From a bacterium (lineage in GTDB: Bacteria; Chloroflexota; Anaerolineae; Caldilineales; Caldilineaceae): a stretch of 64,000 bases of DNA. Position numbers and translations under genes: made by a program. The stretch covers positions 62,001-126,000 of the forward strand of contig WGMT01000004.1 of NCBI GenBank assembly GCA_016124945.1, read 5' to 3'. This document shows, piece after piece, positions 52,232-63,665 of the stretch; within the stretch, counting starts at the first letter, position 1; each line of letters opens with the position of its first letter. The notes under the pieces are model-generated. The model was given only the letters and a program-made list of their open reading frames with translations, had not been told where the DNA came from and did not search any database.

Positions 52232-52675
52232 GTGCATATGAACCTTGTTTACCACTTCCGTCGGCAAAAGCGTTTTCCTGAATTTGGCAAATCGCTTGGT
52301 GAAACCGGCCAGAGTATGGTGGAACTAGCTTTTGTGTTACCGATCCTTGTGTTGGTGCTGGCTGGTATCTTCGACGTGGGGCGCTCGGTACAGGCTTACG
52401 TGGTGATTCTGAATGCCAGCCGAGAAGTAGCCATGCGTGGTGCCGCCACCGATTTAGAAACGGCTGTGCTCACTCAAGTGGCCATGGACGAGTTGGAGCG
52501 GGGCGGGCTCAATCGAGATCAGGCGGGGGTGATCATCGAGTATCAAGGGCGTGGCTTCCCAGCCGAAAACCACATTATTGTGCAGGTGAACTACCGTATG
52601 CCCCTGATTCTGGCCGTATTGTCGTTCGAGTCGATTCTTCTTAGCGCAGACACCGAAATGATCGTCTTCTGGTGA
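52232..52675 (+). CDS. tadE: TadE-like pseudopilin
   Basis: A 147-residue protein with a basic N-terminus and the TadE hydrophobic helix at about 33-52 (GQSMVELAFVLPILVLVLAG) followed by IFDVGRSVQAYVVILNASRE, where the 'GQ..VE.A...P' motif marks the prepilin peptidase site. The rest is a small beta-rich domain (VIIEYQGRGFPAENHIIVQV). It forms minor parts of the Flp pilus. GTG 52232 is used, with AGGA eight bases upstream; ATG 52238 is possible. Confidence 0.9.
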   Translation: MHMNLVYHFRRQKRFPEFGKSLGETGQSMVELAFVLPILVLVLAGIFDVGRSVQAYVVILNASREVAMRGAATDLETAVLTQVAMDELERGGLNRDQAGVIIEYQGRGFPAENHIIVQVNYRMPLILAVLSFESILLSADTEMIVFW

Positions 52676-52707
52676 CAGCGTTACATTATCAACCCATTCC
52701 TGTTGCA

Positions 52708-52742
52708 TAAACTGCCGGCTCGTTGATGCCTGGCAGTTTTTT
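52708..52742 (+). terminator. Intrinsic terminator after tadE
   Basis: AAACTGCC and GGCAGTTT form a stem around a 13-base loop, followed by TTTTG. It lies 32 bases after the tadE stop. Confidence 0.75.
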
Positions 52743-52782
52743 GTCTTGGTGCTTCTCCATCCTGGCTACAGTATGGCGATGA

Positions 52783-52831
52783 CCACTTCCTGCTATTGTG
52801 TGACGGCTCCTAACACAATGGCAGGAAGTAT
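52783..52831. repeat. 17-bp inverted repeat in the tadE downstream gap
   Basis: ACTTCCTGCTATTGTGT and ACACAATGGCAGGAAGT pair with one mismatch around a spacer. It has no T-run and lies in a gap that carries four inverted repeats in a row. Confidence 0.8.
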
Positions 52832-52844
52832 GCAGATCAATCGG

Positions 52845-52899
52845 GGGATTCGAGATTAGACGATTGAACTTCTGCGTCAATCGTCTAATCTCGAATCCC
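52845..52899. repeat. 23-bp-arm palindrome of NNNNGATT octamers, copy 4
   Basis: Arms at 52845-52867 and 52877-52899 are exact reverse complements around a nine-base loop. The arms contain GGGGATT, CGAGATT and AGACGATT units. It belongs with the copies at 20425, 21697 and 39745. Confidence 0.9.
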
Positions 52900-52980
52900 T
52901 CAATCGCATTCAGACGGCTTCACTTAATGACTGCGCAATCGATTGCGCCCTTACACCCTTGGACTGCGGAAGTCCTAGCA

Positions 52981-53014
52981 AAAAGCACCCAGCCATAGCT
53001 GGGTGCTTTTTGTT
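52981..53014. terminator. Bidirectional terminator after the giant surface-protein gene
   Basis: AAAAGCACCCAGC and GCTGGGTGCTTTT form a perfect stem with A- and T-runs on both sides, 30 bases from the stop of the minus-strand giant gene. Confidence 0.9.
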
Positions 53015-53043
53015 TAACTCTGTACCCGAGGGTTTTGCGCTAT

Positions 53044-56000
53044 TTACCGCTCAATTGCCGGCAAGTAGAGCTTCTGCATCGAATCGGGCCCCTCTCCGCC
53101 ACGGTTGTTGCGTAGTGTAGAAGGCAGGTAGAGGAAGAAGTCGCTGGTTGGCAAGCCGAACATACTGAACTCTGTAAGATGGCAGATCTCAACCGAGAAG
53201 GTGTTCTCTGCCGGGTTGTACGTGTATTCAGATGTCGGCGTACAACTTGTGGCCGCATCGACCCACAACTCGCCGTCCCAGAAGGGGAGAATCAGTTCCT
53301 CTTCGTCCAAATTTTTGACTTCGTCGTTGGTGTACTGGATGGTCACCCGGATCGGTTTGTCGAAGATGAAGTGATCCAGTGGTTCACCACCCTGGTATGC
53401 ATCGAGGCTAAAGCCGCGACCACCGAAGGCGAAGTTGGGCTGCCAGGCGTTGACGGTTGTCATCGCTGCGTAGTGTAGACTCGTTTCGGTGCTGACAGAA
53501 CCGGCCGGTATCTCGATCTTGGTGCTGCCGTTGCCATCTGGCGCCAGATAGAGCAAGGTATTGCCCGCACTGGGTGAGATGACGATACTGGCACCCTCTA
53601 CGATGGTGACATAAGCCGTGCCGCGCGAGACATCGGTGAGCGCCGTAATTTTGGCGCGACCGAGTTGGAGGCCGGCGGTGAGTGCCGTCTGTGCACGTCC
53701 CTGGGCATCTGTCGTCACGGTGACAGGGCTGATGGAGCCTAGCGTCGTTTGGAAGGAGACCAGTTTGTTGGCCAGCGGCCTACCAAAGGCATCTTGCACA
53801 GTCACAGTGAGATTGCTTGTGCTGTGGCCATCAGCGACCAATGCCGTGGGGTTCGACTCCATGACAATCGGTGTACCGATGTCGGCATCGTAGACGCCTG
53901 CATCGAGGTTCTGGTAGATCTCACCCAGCGAGAGCGCCCGGTTGTAGATCGCCATCAGGTGATACTGCCCATCCCACGGCGAGTTGCCGACAACGTCGTT
54001 GGCAATGACCAACTTGAAGGCGTTGTCCCAGTTGGTGATCAGGCCGCCAACAATGTCTTGCGCCACCGGCACGCCGTTGATGAAGAGCCGACTTTCGCCT
54101 GATGCTTCACGGGTGTAGACGAGTTGCACCAGTTGCGCACCCACACTATTCTCGGGAGACGAGAGTGCGGGCGTGCCTGCCAGATTGGTGGCGCTCGTCT
54201 TCAGTGCCATGTGGTAGCTGCCGGTTTGCTGCCAGAACGAGAAGTTGCGATCGGAACTGTCTTTCGACAGGGTGGCGATCACCCCATCGATTGTAGACGG
54301 TAAAACCCAAGCTTCGAAGGTGAAGGCGCTGTTCCAACTCACTGCATTGATCAGCTTGGTTGCCGGCCCTTCGGTGGCAATGAGCGTGGAACCGTTAATG
54401 TCCAACCCACCATCGATCCACTGCACCTGGCTTGGATCGGCGATCACCAGGTTCATGGCCGTACCCACGCCGGAGACGTCATAGATCACATCGCCGCGAC
54501 CTTCGTTGAAGGTGTAGAGCGCTTGCAGGCCGTGATTCACACGTGGATTCTCTGTGTGAGGCGGCTGTGAGGGTGGATCGTTTGACGTTGGGCAGAGGCC
54601 ATAGATCGCGCCCGATGAGGCAACCTCGACCTCAATCCAGTGTACGTCTACTGCGTCAAGGAAGACCTCTTGCACAGCGTTGTCGCCTAGCGACGTAATC
54701 GTGACGCTGGTAATGAGTTCACTGTTGGCATTGAAGGCGCGTACGATTCCACCACCGGTCTCCACATCGATCATGTAGATCGATGTAATGTCCTGCGGCT
54801 CGGTGAATTCGAAGTAGAAGCGCCCACCTTGTGCCTCATCATCTGGATTATCGATGAGGCCATCGCCATTGGTATCGATGTCGTTCTCGGCGATGATCAG
54901 GATTTTGCCAAGGGCTGCGCTGTTCTCGCCGGCCTGGCCTCTACGGCCTCCGATGCCCTTACCCGGGCCACCGAAGTCTTCGTGTGGCGAACCCAGGTCG
55001 AAGTCACCTCCTGTGGGGTTGCTGCCATCGAAGATGATCGCCAGATCAGGATGGCCGGAGCGTGCATTCTCGGCCCGAATCGAGACGCCTCCGATCTGTT
55101 CGGTCATGATCGTACCTGCCGGGAAGTTCTGGAAGGTGATCGGATTGGGCCCAACACAGAATTCAGCAGGACCAACCGGAACAGGACTCCCATCCGAAGT
55201 GCTGGCCGGTGTGAAGGTCGGCGTAGCCGTCGGCGTGAAGGTCGGCGTCTGGGTCGGCGTCGGCGTCGGTGTGAAGGTTGGTGTCTGTGTCGGCGTCGGC
55301 GTATGGGTTGCTACCGGTGTATTTGTCGGTAGCGGTGTCGGCGTCGGCGTCGGGTTGAGGCCGGGCACACAACCGATGAATGGATGGTGATGCCCTTCTC
55401 CGTAGCCGTTGGCCATCGACAGGGCGATGAAGGTGCCGTTGATGTGACCGTTGCTGAAGTTGGCAATGGCCAGCGGCGCCAGGATGCTACCCTTCACCCC
55501 CATGCCACTGACATTGAGTGTGGTGGCCTGGTGGAAGTTGAAGAGCACGCGATCCTGCCCCGGCGGTGTTTCACTATTGTTGTTGTTGATGAACATGCCC
55601 ATGAACTGGAAGTTCACCGTTGCCCCGCTGACGTTGATCAACGCCGTTGCGCCGACAGGGACGTTAATGCGCAGGGTGTTGGCTGTGCTGAGTTGCGCCC
55701 CGTTGACAGCAAAGACGTTCTGCTTGCTGTTTGCACCGGTCAGGGTGAGGATGCCGGATTGGAAGCTGACCGTGCCGTTGGCCGGCATCTGCGCCAGTTG
55801 GCTGGAGATCTGTTGCAGGTCGTTTTTCGCCATTGCGAAATCGATGACCTGACTCTGGCGCGCACTGCCGTTAGGAATGCCGACATTCTGCTGGATCACG
55901 GCACCGCCACCGTAGACGATACTGCCGCGGTGTACCTGCCCGTTGTTGTAATTCAGATTGCCGCCAACGATGAGGTCGTCGCGGTTTCCATTGGAATTAG

Positions 56001-59000
56001 GCAACGAAACGCCGACACCAAAGCCGGTAAGCACTGCATTGCGGCCGACGGCGACACGTCCTTGAGCGTCGGTGTAGGAACGATACAGATCGTTCAGTAA
56101 GAAGAAGTTGTAGTTGCTTGCAATGCCCAGCGGTTCGATGGCGCAGCCATCAATCGAGCCGGACATCGGCGTCGATGGAAGCCGTGTCGGCGTGCTGGAC
56201 GGGATCGGCGTTACCGACGGAAGCGGCGTCGATGTCATTGTCGGCGTGGGCGTCGGCGTGGGGATCACTGCCGTGCCGGGGCCGAAGATCGTGACTGCGG
56301 ACTGCCCCCTGCTGTCTCTAACGCCGGCCTGAATCTGCCCCACCGAGTAGTTCTTGTTCAGGGTGAAGTAGTAGTTGCGTGATTCTCGGTCGTCAAACGA
56401 CTTGCCAAACTGTAAGCCGGTCATGTTGAGCCGGTTGTCGAAGCCGATGAATGGATCGCCCGTACCAACTTGTCTGTCGTTCTGATTGGCTACCCAGATA
56501 CCGGCGCCGTTGGTGCCGCCTACTACCTGGTGCGGCCCTCCCTCCTGTGTCAGGTTCAGGTCGAAGGTTATGTGGCGGAGGGATGGTCGACGGCCTGAAG
56601 TTACCGTGTAATACCAGGTCGATTGCCCTGCCTGTGGGTAATCGTAGCGGACCCCAACGAAGGAGATCGAGTGATTCCTTGCCCCCACAACTGCCGGTGT
56701 GGGCGATGGCGTGGGTGTTGGCGGTGGGGCGCACATGGGTACGCCGGCAGGCGGTGCAGAATTCGCGCCGCACTCTGCATAGCCCAGGAAGGTGGCCGAG
56801 ATGCGATTCTGATTGGGTAAGCTGTAGTCGGTAATGCGGACTCGGGCGAAGTTGGCAACACGGTAGTTAGCGTTGTTGCCCTGTCCTTGCGCCTGATCCC
56901 AAACAGGCACCACGATGTCGCGACTCATCAGCGAATCGAGAGCTGCGCGTACATTGCTTGCATTGGCCACACCTGGCGATCCTTGCACCCAGTCGCCAAT
57001 GGAGATCGAGCGATCGCTGGCCTGGTAAGGATTCACATAGGTGCTGCTGTCGCCGGGTGCCGTGAGGCTGGTGACTAGCGAAGGCACGTTGGGGCTTCCT
57101 TGCCAGGTGAGCCAACCGAAGTTGCCGGGCTGTGCACCGTTGTAGATATCTATCAGCCTTTGGCCTGCGGCAATGCCCTGAAGTGACTGGTTGTGTAGCG
57201 CAATTGGGTAGAGTTGGCAACTGCTTGGTGCAGGAACATAGCAAAGTTCAGGGGACGGCTGTGCCGGTGCTACATAACCGCTTGCCGTTAAGCAGTCGGA
57301 TCCTTCGAAGTCGCGCAGCGGCTCGGTGAATTGACCAACCAGGGTCACCACACCGGTGAACTTGTCGACGCGGTAGAGACCGTTGGTGGTGGGGCCGCTC
57401 TTGCCTGTGGTGGCATAGAGTTCGCCGTCGTTGAAGAAGCTGAGCCCTTCAATGTCCTGTACCATGCGGTTGCCTGAATCGACAAAGTCGCCAAGGACGA
57501 TGATGTCGCCACTGGTTTCGTCGATGACCACGAGCTTGCTCGGCGTGCTGCTGCCTTCGTTGATGGCACCGTAGAGCGCACCCGAGATAGGATCAAAGGC
57601 GATGTCGTCGACATCGTCGAGGTTGCCCACAGAATCGACCTCAACAAAATCGACAAACTGGCCTGGTTGATATGGATCTGGGAATGCGTTGGGCACGAAG
57701 CCACCGGTAGCGATATTGATGCGGAAGAGCAGATCTTTGCCGCTACGGCGGTGGGTGCCGTAGAGGTCATAGTTTACTGGGTTGAAACTGAGGCCGTCAA
57801 TGTCTGTGAGATTGATCGAGCCAATGCGCGTGCTGCCATTCGTGTAGCCGCGCGCCGTGCCGAAGCCCTGGCCGATAGCCGTAAAAGCGCCTGTGTTGAG
57901 GTTGAGTTTACCCAACCGGCTGCCGTTTGCCGCATAGAGGGCCATGCTTTGGGGCTGGAAGGCAATCGACTCGATGTTATAGGTGCCCGTGTTGCCAATT
58001 TTGCCGTTCACCGATTGTGTTGCGCCGGTGAGTCGGTTTAAGAAAGTCAACGTATCCAACTGGCTGCCGTCATTTGAGGAGACGGTGCTGTCGGCGACAC
58101 CATAACATGCATCGGGATTGGGCAACTGGTTGACGTCGGGCGTAGCGTTGGGCGTCGGCGTAGGCGGCGGTGGCGGCGGCGCTGGTGTGGGTGGTACACC
58201 TAGCGAGGTCAAGCAGTCTGAGCCTTCGAAGTCGCGCAACGGTTCGGTAAACTGACCGATGAGCGAAGCTTCGGCGGTGTACTTATCTACCAGGTAAAGT
58301 CCGTTGGTGGTGGGGCCACTTTTACCGGTGGAGGCATAGAGCGCACCATCGTTGAAGAAGCTTAGCCCTTCCACATCTTGGACCATGCGTCCGAGGTTGT
58401 CGATGACATCACCGATCGCGGTGACGGCGCCGCTGGCCAGGTCGATGGTCACCAGTTTGACGGCGGTGCTGCTGCCTTCGTTGATGGCGCCGTAGAGTGT
58501 CCCGGTGATGGGGTCGAAGGCAATGTCATCAACGTCGTCGAGGTTGCCGATGGAACCAACTTCGACAAAATCGACGTACTGCCCTGCCCGGTGGGGATCA
58601 GGGAACGAATTCGGCACAAGGCGACCGCTGCTCACATCAATACGGAAGAGCAGGTCACGTCCACTGCGGCGATGGGTGCCGTACAGATCATTGGTGAGCG
58701 AATTGAAGCTCAAGCTGTCTATATCGCTCATGGTAATGGTGGAAAGCTGTGTCTGACCGTTGACATAGCCTTTGCCGGAACCGAAAGTCGCTGATGTTTT
58801 CGTGAAGAGGCCTGTGCGGAGGTTCAGTCTACCGAGTTGTCCGCCATCGGCAGCGTAGAGGACCAAACTGCCGGGTTGGAAGGCAATCGCTTCGATGTTA
58901 TAGGTGCCGGTGTTACCAATCTGCCCGTTTACCGATGACGTTGCACCGGTCAGCCGGTTGAGGAAGGTCAGCGTGTCCAGTTGTGAGCCGTCATTGCGGG

Positions 59001-61449
59001 TGGAGGTGCTGTCGGCGACACCATAGCAGGCATCTGGATCGGGTAGTTGTTCCGGATCCGGCGTTACGGCCGGCGTCGGTGTCAACGTGGGCGGAGCCGT
59101 AGGTGTTGGTGTGGGCGGTGCAATGATCTCACAGGTTTTGAAGGCATGAACACTGCCGGAGCCCCTAAGCTCGACTTCGATACGCTTTACATTGCGTACC
59201 TTCACGTCCACTTCCTGCACACCGTTGTCGCCGGTAGAGACGATATCGACTGTGTCCAGCAGGGTGTTGGCAGGGTCGTAGAGACGAATGTAACCGCCAA
59301 TTTCGCCGCCGTCCACATCTACCACGTGCAGGGTATCAAGATCCTGAGGATCGGTGAACTGGAAGAAGAGCTTGCCGCCTGCGCCTTCGTCGTCTGGGTC
59401 GTCGACGAGTCCGTCGCCGTTGGCGTCTACATCGTTCTCGGCAATGATCACCACGTTACCCAGCGGAATATTGTTGGGGAATGGCTGGCCTGAACGCCCG
59501 CCAGATCCTACGCCGGGGCCGCCAAACTCTTCGTTAGGCGTACCCAGATCATAGTCGCCGCCCGTTGGGTGACTGCTATCGAAAATGATCGCTTTATGTG
59601 GGTGGTTGTTGCGGTTGTTCTGTGCCCAAATAATCAGGCCGGGGACCTGATCGTTGAGGACAGTACCTGCCGGCAACCCATTCAAGCTGACCGACCACGG
59701 TTCGTCCACACAGAAGGGTGTGGGGGTGAAGGTGGGTGTCGGTGTGGGTGTTGGGGTAAAGGTTGGCGTCGATGTCGCCGTGTTGGTCGCCGTTGGTGAT
59801 GGCGTGGGCGTCGGCGTTGCCTCTTCACAACTCGTTGAGAAGACGTAGAGATTAGACTTTACATCGATCATGAGCAGGCGGCCGTTGGCCGGCACCGGCG
59901 GGATTTCGACCGATGTCTGTGGCGTATACTGCCAGAGCATTTGGCCGCCTTGGTCGATGTCGAACGCGACAAGACCGACTGCAGCAGAAACGCGATAGGT
60001 TAGCCCATTGGCGCCTGCCAGCCACCACCAACCGGCATCGTCTCCGTTATCGGTGTACTGAACACGTGTCACTTCTTGGCCGGTAGCGGTATTGACGCCG
60101 ACGAGATATTTGTTCGCCGTGTCACCTGCCGCCAGGACGAAGCCGTAGATAGCGCCGTCTTTGAGCATGAGCGATGAACCAAACAGCGTCGCCGGTTCCG
60201 GTGGGTCATACTGCCATACGACCGTGCCTGTCGTTACGTCAAATGCGTAGAGGCGATCCTTGTATTCGGCATACTCCCCTAAATTATAGAGCACAAAGAC
60301 GCGACCACCTTCTACATGGAGGTAGCCATCGAAGTTGACAAGCGCCGTGTTGGTCTCCGGTGGGGCTGGCTGCTGCCACAGGACGGCGCCGGTGGCTGCA
60401 TCCAGCGCGTAGACGCCGTCAACCGTACTGGCTACGAAAACACGTCCATCTGCGTAGACTGGATCGGAGATGACGCCAACTTGCTCTTCCTTGAGCGAAA
60501 TGTCCCTCTGCCAAAGAATCGAACCATTGGTGCGATCCAGCGCGTAGACGGATTGCCGCCAACGCAAGTTAGCAACATCCCAGTACTCGGCGGTGATGAA
60601 GAGTTGGTTCCCGGATATGACCGGTGAGTGGACGGTGGGCCAGTAGGTACGGGGGATGATGCTCGTGCCCCACATAACCTGGCCGCTCTGCCTATCCAAC
60701 GAGTAGACATAACCGGCCCAGGTGCCGAAGTAGACGCGGTTGTCCACAACAGCCGGGCTGGAGAGATCGTTGTCGCCGATGAGCGTACCGCCGAAAGAAT
60801 CTGTGCGGTGTGCCCAGAGCACCTGCTGTACACCCAGGTGTAACGCATAGATACCGTCGTATGCGCCGATGTAGGCAACATCGCCTACAACAGCCGGAAT
60901 ACTCAGGTTCCATTGACCGGGATAACTCCAGTACATATTGAGCGGCGGCCACAGTTTCTGTTCTGCACTGTTGTTGAAACTGTGGGCGGCATTTTGGCCT
61001 AACATGGGCCAGTCGCTGCTGCCGGTGCCACAGCGGGGCGCTAAGGCATTCGTCGAAACCACTTCGCCCATCGGCCCAGAAGGCGCCGCCGACAAAGTTT
61101 CAGACGCAATACGCACATAGCCGGTGTGAATTTCGCCGGTTTCATCTCTCATGGCGCGTACTGTTACCTGCTGACCTACGGCCAAAGTAGCCTCTCGCTG
61201 TACGGCGCTTTTGGCTGCCACGACCTGGGCATAGGGTTCCATCACAATTTCATAGACAGATCCATCCGACGTTTGTAACGCCAAAATCGATCCGTTCAGA
61301 GACACGATCTGCCCCTGAAGTGTTTGCGTCTGCCAGGGCTCATCTGCGTAAACGACCTGCGTCGCCACAGACATCGCCAGCAAGACGCCGCAGATCAGGC
61401 TGAACAATCCTACATGTATTGACCAGCGGAGGCGGGTGAATATTTTCAT
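53044..61449 (-). CDS. Giant secreted multidomain surface protein (2801 residues)
   Basis: A signal peptide (residues 1-35, helix [20 protein letters not shown], cleavage near VYA-DEP) is followed by modules joined by TPTP linkers: a PQQ-like beta-propeller (about 130-540: [35 protein letters not shown]); module A copy 1 (580-773, [12 protein letters not shown]); two module B copies of about 285 residues (798-1083, 1107-1390, [12 protein letters not shown]), propeller-like; a domain shared with TadG (1400-1565); an Ig-like part (1590-1720); a choice-of-anchor A domain (1763-2027); module A copy 2 (2097-2287); a LamG domain (2307-2517); a Big-1 Ig-like domain (2527-2620); and a last beta domain. 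It ends [12 protein letters not shown]...[12 protein letters not shown] 61449 was chosen for the signal peptide. It lies in the Tad locus. The role is probably adhesion or surface structure. Confidence 0.88.
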   Translation of the reverse strand: MKIFTRLRWSIHVGLFSLICGVLLAMSVATQVVYADEPWQTQTLQGQIVSLNGSILALQTSDGSVYEIVMEPYAQVVAAKSAVQREATLAVGQQVTVRAMRDETGEIHTGYVRIASETLSAAPSGPMGEVVSTNALAPRCGTGSSDWPMLGQNAAHSFNNSAEQKLWPPLNMYWSYPGQWNLSIPAVVGDVAYIGAYDGIYALHLGVQQVLWAHRTDSFGGTLIGDNDLSSPAVVDNRVYFGTWAGYVYSLDRQSGQVMWGTSIIPRTYWPTVHSPVISGNQLFITAEYWDVANLRWRQSVYALDRTNGSILWQRDISLKEEQVGVISDPVYADGRVFVASTVDGVYALDAATGAVLWQQPAPPETNTALVNFDGYLHVEGGRVFVLYNLGEYAEYKDRLYAFDVTTGTVVWQYDPPEPATLFGSSLMLKDGAIYGFVLAAGDTANKYLVGVNTATGQEVTRVQYTDNGDDAGWWWLAGANGLTYRVSAAVGLVAFDIDQGGQMLWQYTPQTSVEIPPVPANGRLLMIDVKSNLYVFSTSCEEATPTPTPSPTATNTATSTPTFTPTPTPTPTFTPTPFCVDEPWSVSLNGLPAGTVLNDQVPGLIIWAQNNRNNHPHKAIIFDSSHPTGGDYDLGTPNEEFGGPGVGSGGRSGQPFPNNIPLGNVVIIAENDVDANGDGLVDDPDDEGAGGKLFFQFTDPQDLDTLHVVDVDGGEIGGYIRLYDPANTLLDTVDIVSTGDNGVQEVDVKVRNVKRIEVELRGSGSVHAFKTCEIIAPPTPTPTAPPTLTPTPAVTPDPEQLPDPDACYGVADSTSTRNDGSQLDTLTFLNRLTGATSSVNGQIGNTGTYNIEAIAFQPGSLVLYAADGGQLGRLNLRTGLFTKTSATFGSGKGYVNGQTQLSTITMSDIDSLSFNSLTNDLYGTHRRSGRDLLFRIDVSSGRLVPNSFPDPHRAGQYVDFVEVGSIGNLDDVDDIAFDPITGTLYGAINEGSSTAVKLVTIDLASGAVTAIGDVIDNLGRMVQDVEGLSFFNDGALYASTGKSGPTTNGLYLVDKYTAEASLIGQFTEPLRDFEGSDCLTSLGVPPTPAPPPPPPTPTPNATPDVNQLPNPDACYGVADSTVSSNDGSQLDTLTFLNRLTGATQSVNGKIGNTGTYNIESIAFQPQSMALYAANGSRLGKLNLNTGAFTAIGQGFGTARGYTNGSTRIGSINLTDIDGLSFNPVNYDLYGTHRRSGKDLLFRINIATGGFVPNAFPDPYQPGQFVDFVEVDSVGNLDDVDDIAFDPISGALYGAINEGSSTPSKLVVIDETSGDIIVLGDFVDSGNRMVQDIEGLSFFNDGELYATTGKSGPTTNGLYRVDKFTGVVTLVGQFTEPLRDFEGSDCLTASGYVAPAQPSPELCYVPAPSSCQLYPIALHNQSLQGIAAGQRLIDIYNGAQPGNFGWLTWQGSPNVPSLVTSLTAPGDSSTYVNPYQASDRSISIGDWVQGSPGVANASNVRAALDSLMSRDIVVPVWDQAQGQGNNANYRVANFARVRITDYSLPNQNRISATFLGYAECGANSAPPAGVPMCAPPPTPTPSPTPAVVGARNHSISFVGVRYDYPQAGQSTWYYTVTSGRRPSLRHITFDLNLTQEGGPHQVVGGTNGAGIWVANQNDRQVGTGDPFIGFDNRLNMTGLQFGKSFDDRESRNYYFTLNKNYSVGQIQAGVRDSRGQSAVTIFGPGTAVIPTPTPTPTMTSTPLPSVTPIPSSTPTRLPSTPMSGSIDGCAIEPLGIASNYNFFLLNDLYRSYTDAQGRVAVGRNAVLTGFGVGVSLPNSNGNRDDLIVGGNLNYNNGQVHRGSIVYGGGAVIQQNVGIPNGSARQSQVIDFAMAKNDLQQISSQLAQMPANGTVSFQSGILTLTGANSKQNVFAVNGAQLSTANTLRINVPVGATALINVSGATVNFQFMGMFINNNNSETPPGQDRVLFNFHQATTLNVSGMGVKGSILAPLAIANFSNGHINGTFIALSMANGYGEGHHHPFIGCVPGLNPTPTPTPLPTNTPVATHTPTPTQTPTFTPTPTPTQTPTFTPTATPTFTPASTSDGSPVPVGPAEFCVGPNPITFQNFPAGTIMTEQIGGVSIRAENARSGHPDLAIIFDGSNPTGGDFDLGSPHEDFGGPGKGIGGRRGQAGENSAALGKILIIAENDIDTNGDGLIDNPDDEAQGGRFYFEFTEPQDITSIYMIDVETGGGIVRAFNANSELITSVTITSLGDNAVQEVFLDAVDVHWIEVEVASSGAIYGLCPTSNDPPSQPPHTENPRVNHGLQALYTFNEGRGDVIYDVSGVGTAMNLVIADPSQVQWIDGGLDINGSTLIATEGPATKLINAVSWNSAFTFEAWVLPSTIDGVIATLSKDSSDRNFSFWQQTGSYHMALKTSATNLAGTPALSSPENSVGAQLVQLVYTREASGESRLFINGVPVAQDIVGGLITNWDNAFKLVIANDVVGNSPWDGQYHLMAIYNRALSLGEIYQNLDAGVYDADIGTPIVMESNPTALVADGHSTSNLTVTVQDAFGRPLANKLVSFQTTLGSISPVTVTTDAQGRAQTALTAGLQLGRAKITALTDVSRGTAYVTIVEGASIVISPSAGNTLLYLAPDGNGSTKIEIPAGSVSTETSLHYAAMTTVNAWQPNFAFGGRGFSLDAYQGGEPLDHFIFDKPIRVTIQYTNDEVKNLDEEELILPFWDGELWVDAATSCTPTSEYTYNPAENTFSVEICHLTEFSMFGLPTSDFFLYLPSTLRNNRGGEGPDSMQKLYLPAIER

Positions 61450-61771
61450 ATGGCGAATCTTTCTGAATAGCGCGTTCCAAACGCTGAGTGAACAAGAAAT
61501 ACACGACAAAAACATCGGCGGCACGAAAGAACAACGGACTAGGACATAAGGCACAGTGGTACAGGCTCATGTTATACGGTTCCTATTCTTAGCTTACGCC
61601 TATGTGATGGACAGCGAAATAGTACGCTAATTCTAGTGACCATAGTACTTATTCCATGTATGCCAAACTAGAGCTTTCTATAAAATGGATATAAGGCAAG
61701 TAGTTCTGTTTGGCTATGTTATGAAATTGAAAGCTCACTGTGATGTGACGTTGAATAGGAGAAAGAGCGCG
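61450..61771. other. Divergent regulatory gap between the giant gene and tadG
   Basis: A 322-base gap without a gene. TATAAA at 61679-61684 is a possible -10 toward tadG, without a good -35. GTATAA on the minus strand near 61575 could serve the giant gene. AGGAGAAAG before tadG is a clear ribosome binding site. Confidence 0.4.
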
Positions 61772-62731
61772 ATGGCTCAGAGATCAAAATTCTTGTCAAA
61801 CCCCCCGTTCTGGCTAGTGGTAGCTGCCCGTGCCCTGAGCCGAGGAGATATTCGTACTCGGCTACGCTTGCTCAAAGACGATAGTGGACAATCGATGGTG
61901 CTGGCAGCGCTCTTTATGGTTATGTTTATCGGCATGCTTGGCCTGGTTATTGATATGGGAATGGGCTATGCACGTTACCGTCAGATGCAAACTGCATCGG
62001 ATACGGCTGCCCTGGCTGCTACACGTGAACTCGCCCTAGGCAATGGCGACGTTGCCGCCATTGATCGGATCAACCAAACATTGCTTTCCAATGGCGCGGA
62101 TGTGGCTCTTTCTGAGTACACGCTGACCGGCGATCGTGCCGAAGTGACAGCACGCACGAGGTATATCCCAGCTTTTACAGCGATCTTCGGTCTTACCGAG
62201 ATCCCCGTAACGGCGGCTACCAATGCCCAATATGGCCGACAAGCCCAAAACGGTAGCCTGTTGCCGTTTGCCGTCGATCAGAATTTGTGGGTTTTGGATC
62301 AGGAAGTAAACATCTGGGTGGGGGAAACCGGCCCGGGGGGTAATTTCGGCTGGGTGCATTGGGCCGGCCAATCGCAGAGCAGTTCTGTGTTACGCGCCAA
62401 CATCGACGACACCTCAAACAGTGGAATTATCACCATTGGTGATCAGATCCCAGGTAAAACGGGTGTATCGATCAGCGCGGTACGTGGCAGCTTGAACAGC
62501 AAGGTTGGTGACATCATCGATGTCTTTTTCTACGATCCAGATGAAATCACAGGGGTGGGCACCAATCTTCGTTACACTGTTACCGGCTTTGCTAAATTTC
62601 GCATAACCGGCGTTGTTATTCGTGGGACGGGTAGTGAAATCCGTGGCTACTTTGAACGAAGTGTTGTACTTGGCGGTAAAATTATCCCAGGGACGAGGTT
62701 AGGCACAATGGCCGCCGGGCTGATTGACTGA
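61772..62731 (+). CDS. tadG: TadG-like pilus protein with C-terminal surface domain
   Basis: A 319-residue protein. The TadG-type hydrophobic segment is at about 42-66 (GQSMVLAALFMVMFIGMLGL, then VIDMGMGYARYRQMQTASDT, AALAATREL), the usual pattern of TadG/'putative Flp pilus-assembly' proteins. From about residue 165 onward it carries a domain (VDQNLWVLDQEVNIWVGETG, NFGWVHWAGQSQSSS, IITIGDQIPGKTGVSISAVR, YTVTGFAKFRITGVV) that also occurs in the giant protein of the neighbouring gene. ATG 61772 has AGGAG. It ends in a bidirectional terminator. Confidence 0.88.
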   Translation: MAQRSKFLSNPPFWLVVAARALSRGDIRTRLRLLKDDSGQSMVLAALFMVMFIGMLGLVIDMGMGYARYRQMQTASDTAALAATRELALGNGDVAAIDRINQTLLSNGADVALSEYTLTGDRAEVTARTRYIPAFTAIFGLTEIPVTAATNAQYGRQAQNGSLLPFAVDQNLWVLDQEVNIWVGETGPGGNFGWVHWAGQSQSSSVLRANIDDTSNSGIITIGDQIPGKTGVSISAVRGSLNSKVGDIIDVFFYDPDEITGVGTNLRYTVTGFAKFRITGVVIRGTGSEIRGYFERSVVLGGKIIPGTRLGTMAAGLID

Positions 62732-62756
62732 GCATCGTCTATCTACCTGCTGTGTT

Positions 62757-62812
62757 TATACAAAAAGAGATAGGCGAGAGGATTGCTCCTCTCGCCTATC
62801 TCTTTTTGTATA
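62757..62812. terminator. 26-bp perfect inverted repeat, bidirectional terminator
   Basis: Arms 62757-62782 and 62787-62812 are exact reverse complements around TTGC, with AAAAAGAGA/TCTCTTTTT on the flanks. It lies between the convergent tadG and second tadE genes. Confidence 0.92.
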
Positions 62813-62882
62813 GCGCTGCTTAACGGTGCAGTTTTAGGTGTATGTAGATATTGTGTACACATCTGATCTGGATTGCCTTCAA

Positions 62883-63299
62883 CTAGGGGAAGACGCCTAG
62901 CAACTGCATGCGCGCTGCCCGTTCAAGCGTCAATCCTTCGGCGCCGACAATTTTAGAAAGCAGCGGCGTTACCGGAACGAAGACATACTCGATGCCAACC
63001 TCAGTGTACACATCGGTGCGTTCAATCGAGATAATCACATCACCAACCGGTACACCAACCAGCTCTTCTTCTACTGCGCTTTGAATTCGTGTGAAATTCG
63101 GCGTAACTGCACCAATGCGTGCCCCTTCTTGTACGGCTGCACTGAACATTGTGTTCAAGAAGATAACCCGTCCCAGGTCTACAACGCCCAGTGTCACCAA
63201 TATCAAGAAAGGCACCACCAGGGCAAACTCAACCATGGATTGTCCAATTTCAGATTGTCTTAGTTCGCTGCGTTTGTTTGCAAACAGAGTTGTTGTCAT
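62883..63299 (-). CDS. Second TadE-like pseudopilin
   Basis: A 138-residue TadE-type protein. The processing region and helix are GQSMVEFALVVPFLILVTLG with VVDLGRVIFLNTMFSAAVQE, similar to the first TadE (52232). The C-terminal part is beta-rich (VGIEYVFVPVTPLLSKIVGA). Two TadE-like proteins in one locus are common and give heterologous minor pilins. It converges on tadG across the terminator. Confidence 0.9.
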   Translation of the reverse strand: MTTTLFANKRSELRQSEIGQSMVEFALVVPFLILVTLGVVDLGRVIFLNTMFSAAVQEGARIGAVTPNFTRIQSAVEEELVGVPVGDVIISIERTDVYTEVGIEYVFVPVTPLLSKIVGAEGLTLERAARMQLLGVFP

Positions 63300-63419
63300 G
63301 GCTTCAGTTTACACAGCGATAGCGTTACCGATAAGTAGGACATTGGGCCTATGCACATCACTCTCACTATAAGGCGCAGTGAGATACATGCGCTCACTTG
63401 TGAACACACAACCTGGCGA

Positions 63420-63665
63420 CTAACGTCGGAGCTGTGACTCCGCATGGCAGTGAGGGCAAAGTCCACTGCGCTGATCAAGTAGATCTGCCGCCACCACTAC
63501 ATCACATGCTGGGCAGGTTGCCAGATGTCGAAGTTCCTTCTTGACGGTGTTGAACAGTTGTTCCGGACGCAGGACTTTTTCGCGTGGCGTCTTCTGCTGC
63601 TCTTTGATTCCTCTTCTGCGCATGGAGACAAAAGCCATGAACTCGGTTGAAGAGACGCTAAACAT
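63420..63665 (-). CDS. Small zinc-ribbon protein
   Basis: An 81-residue protein with two CxxC knuckles, HLATCPACDVVV and RSGLCPHCHAESQL, 19-20 residues apart, the spacing of a zinc ribbon. The N-terminal half is basic (MRRRGIKEQQKTPREKVLRP) and may bind nucleic acid or a partner. I do not recognise the family. It lies between the tadE copy and the S4-domain gene, without a clear operon partner. Confidence 0.6.
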   Translation of the reverse strand: MFSVSSTEFMAFVSMRRRGIKEQQKTPREKVLRPEQLFNTVKKELRHLATCPACDVVVAADLLDQRSGLCPHCHAESQLRR

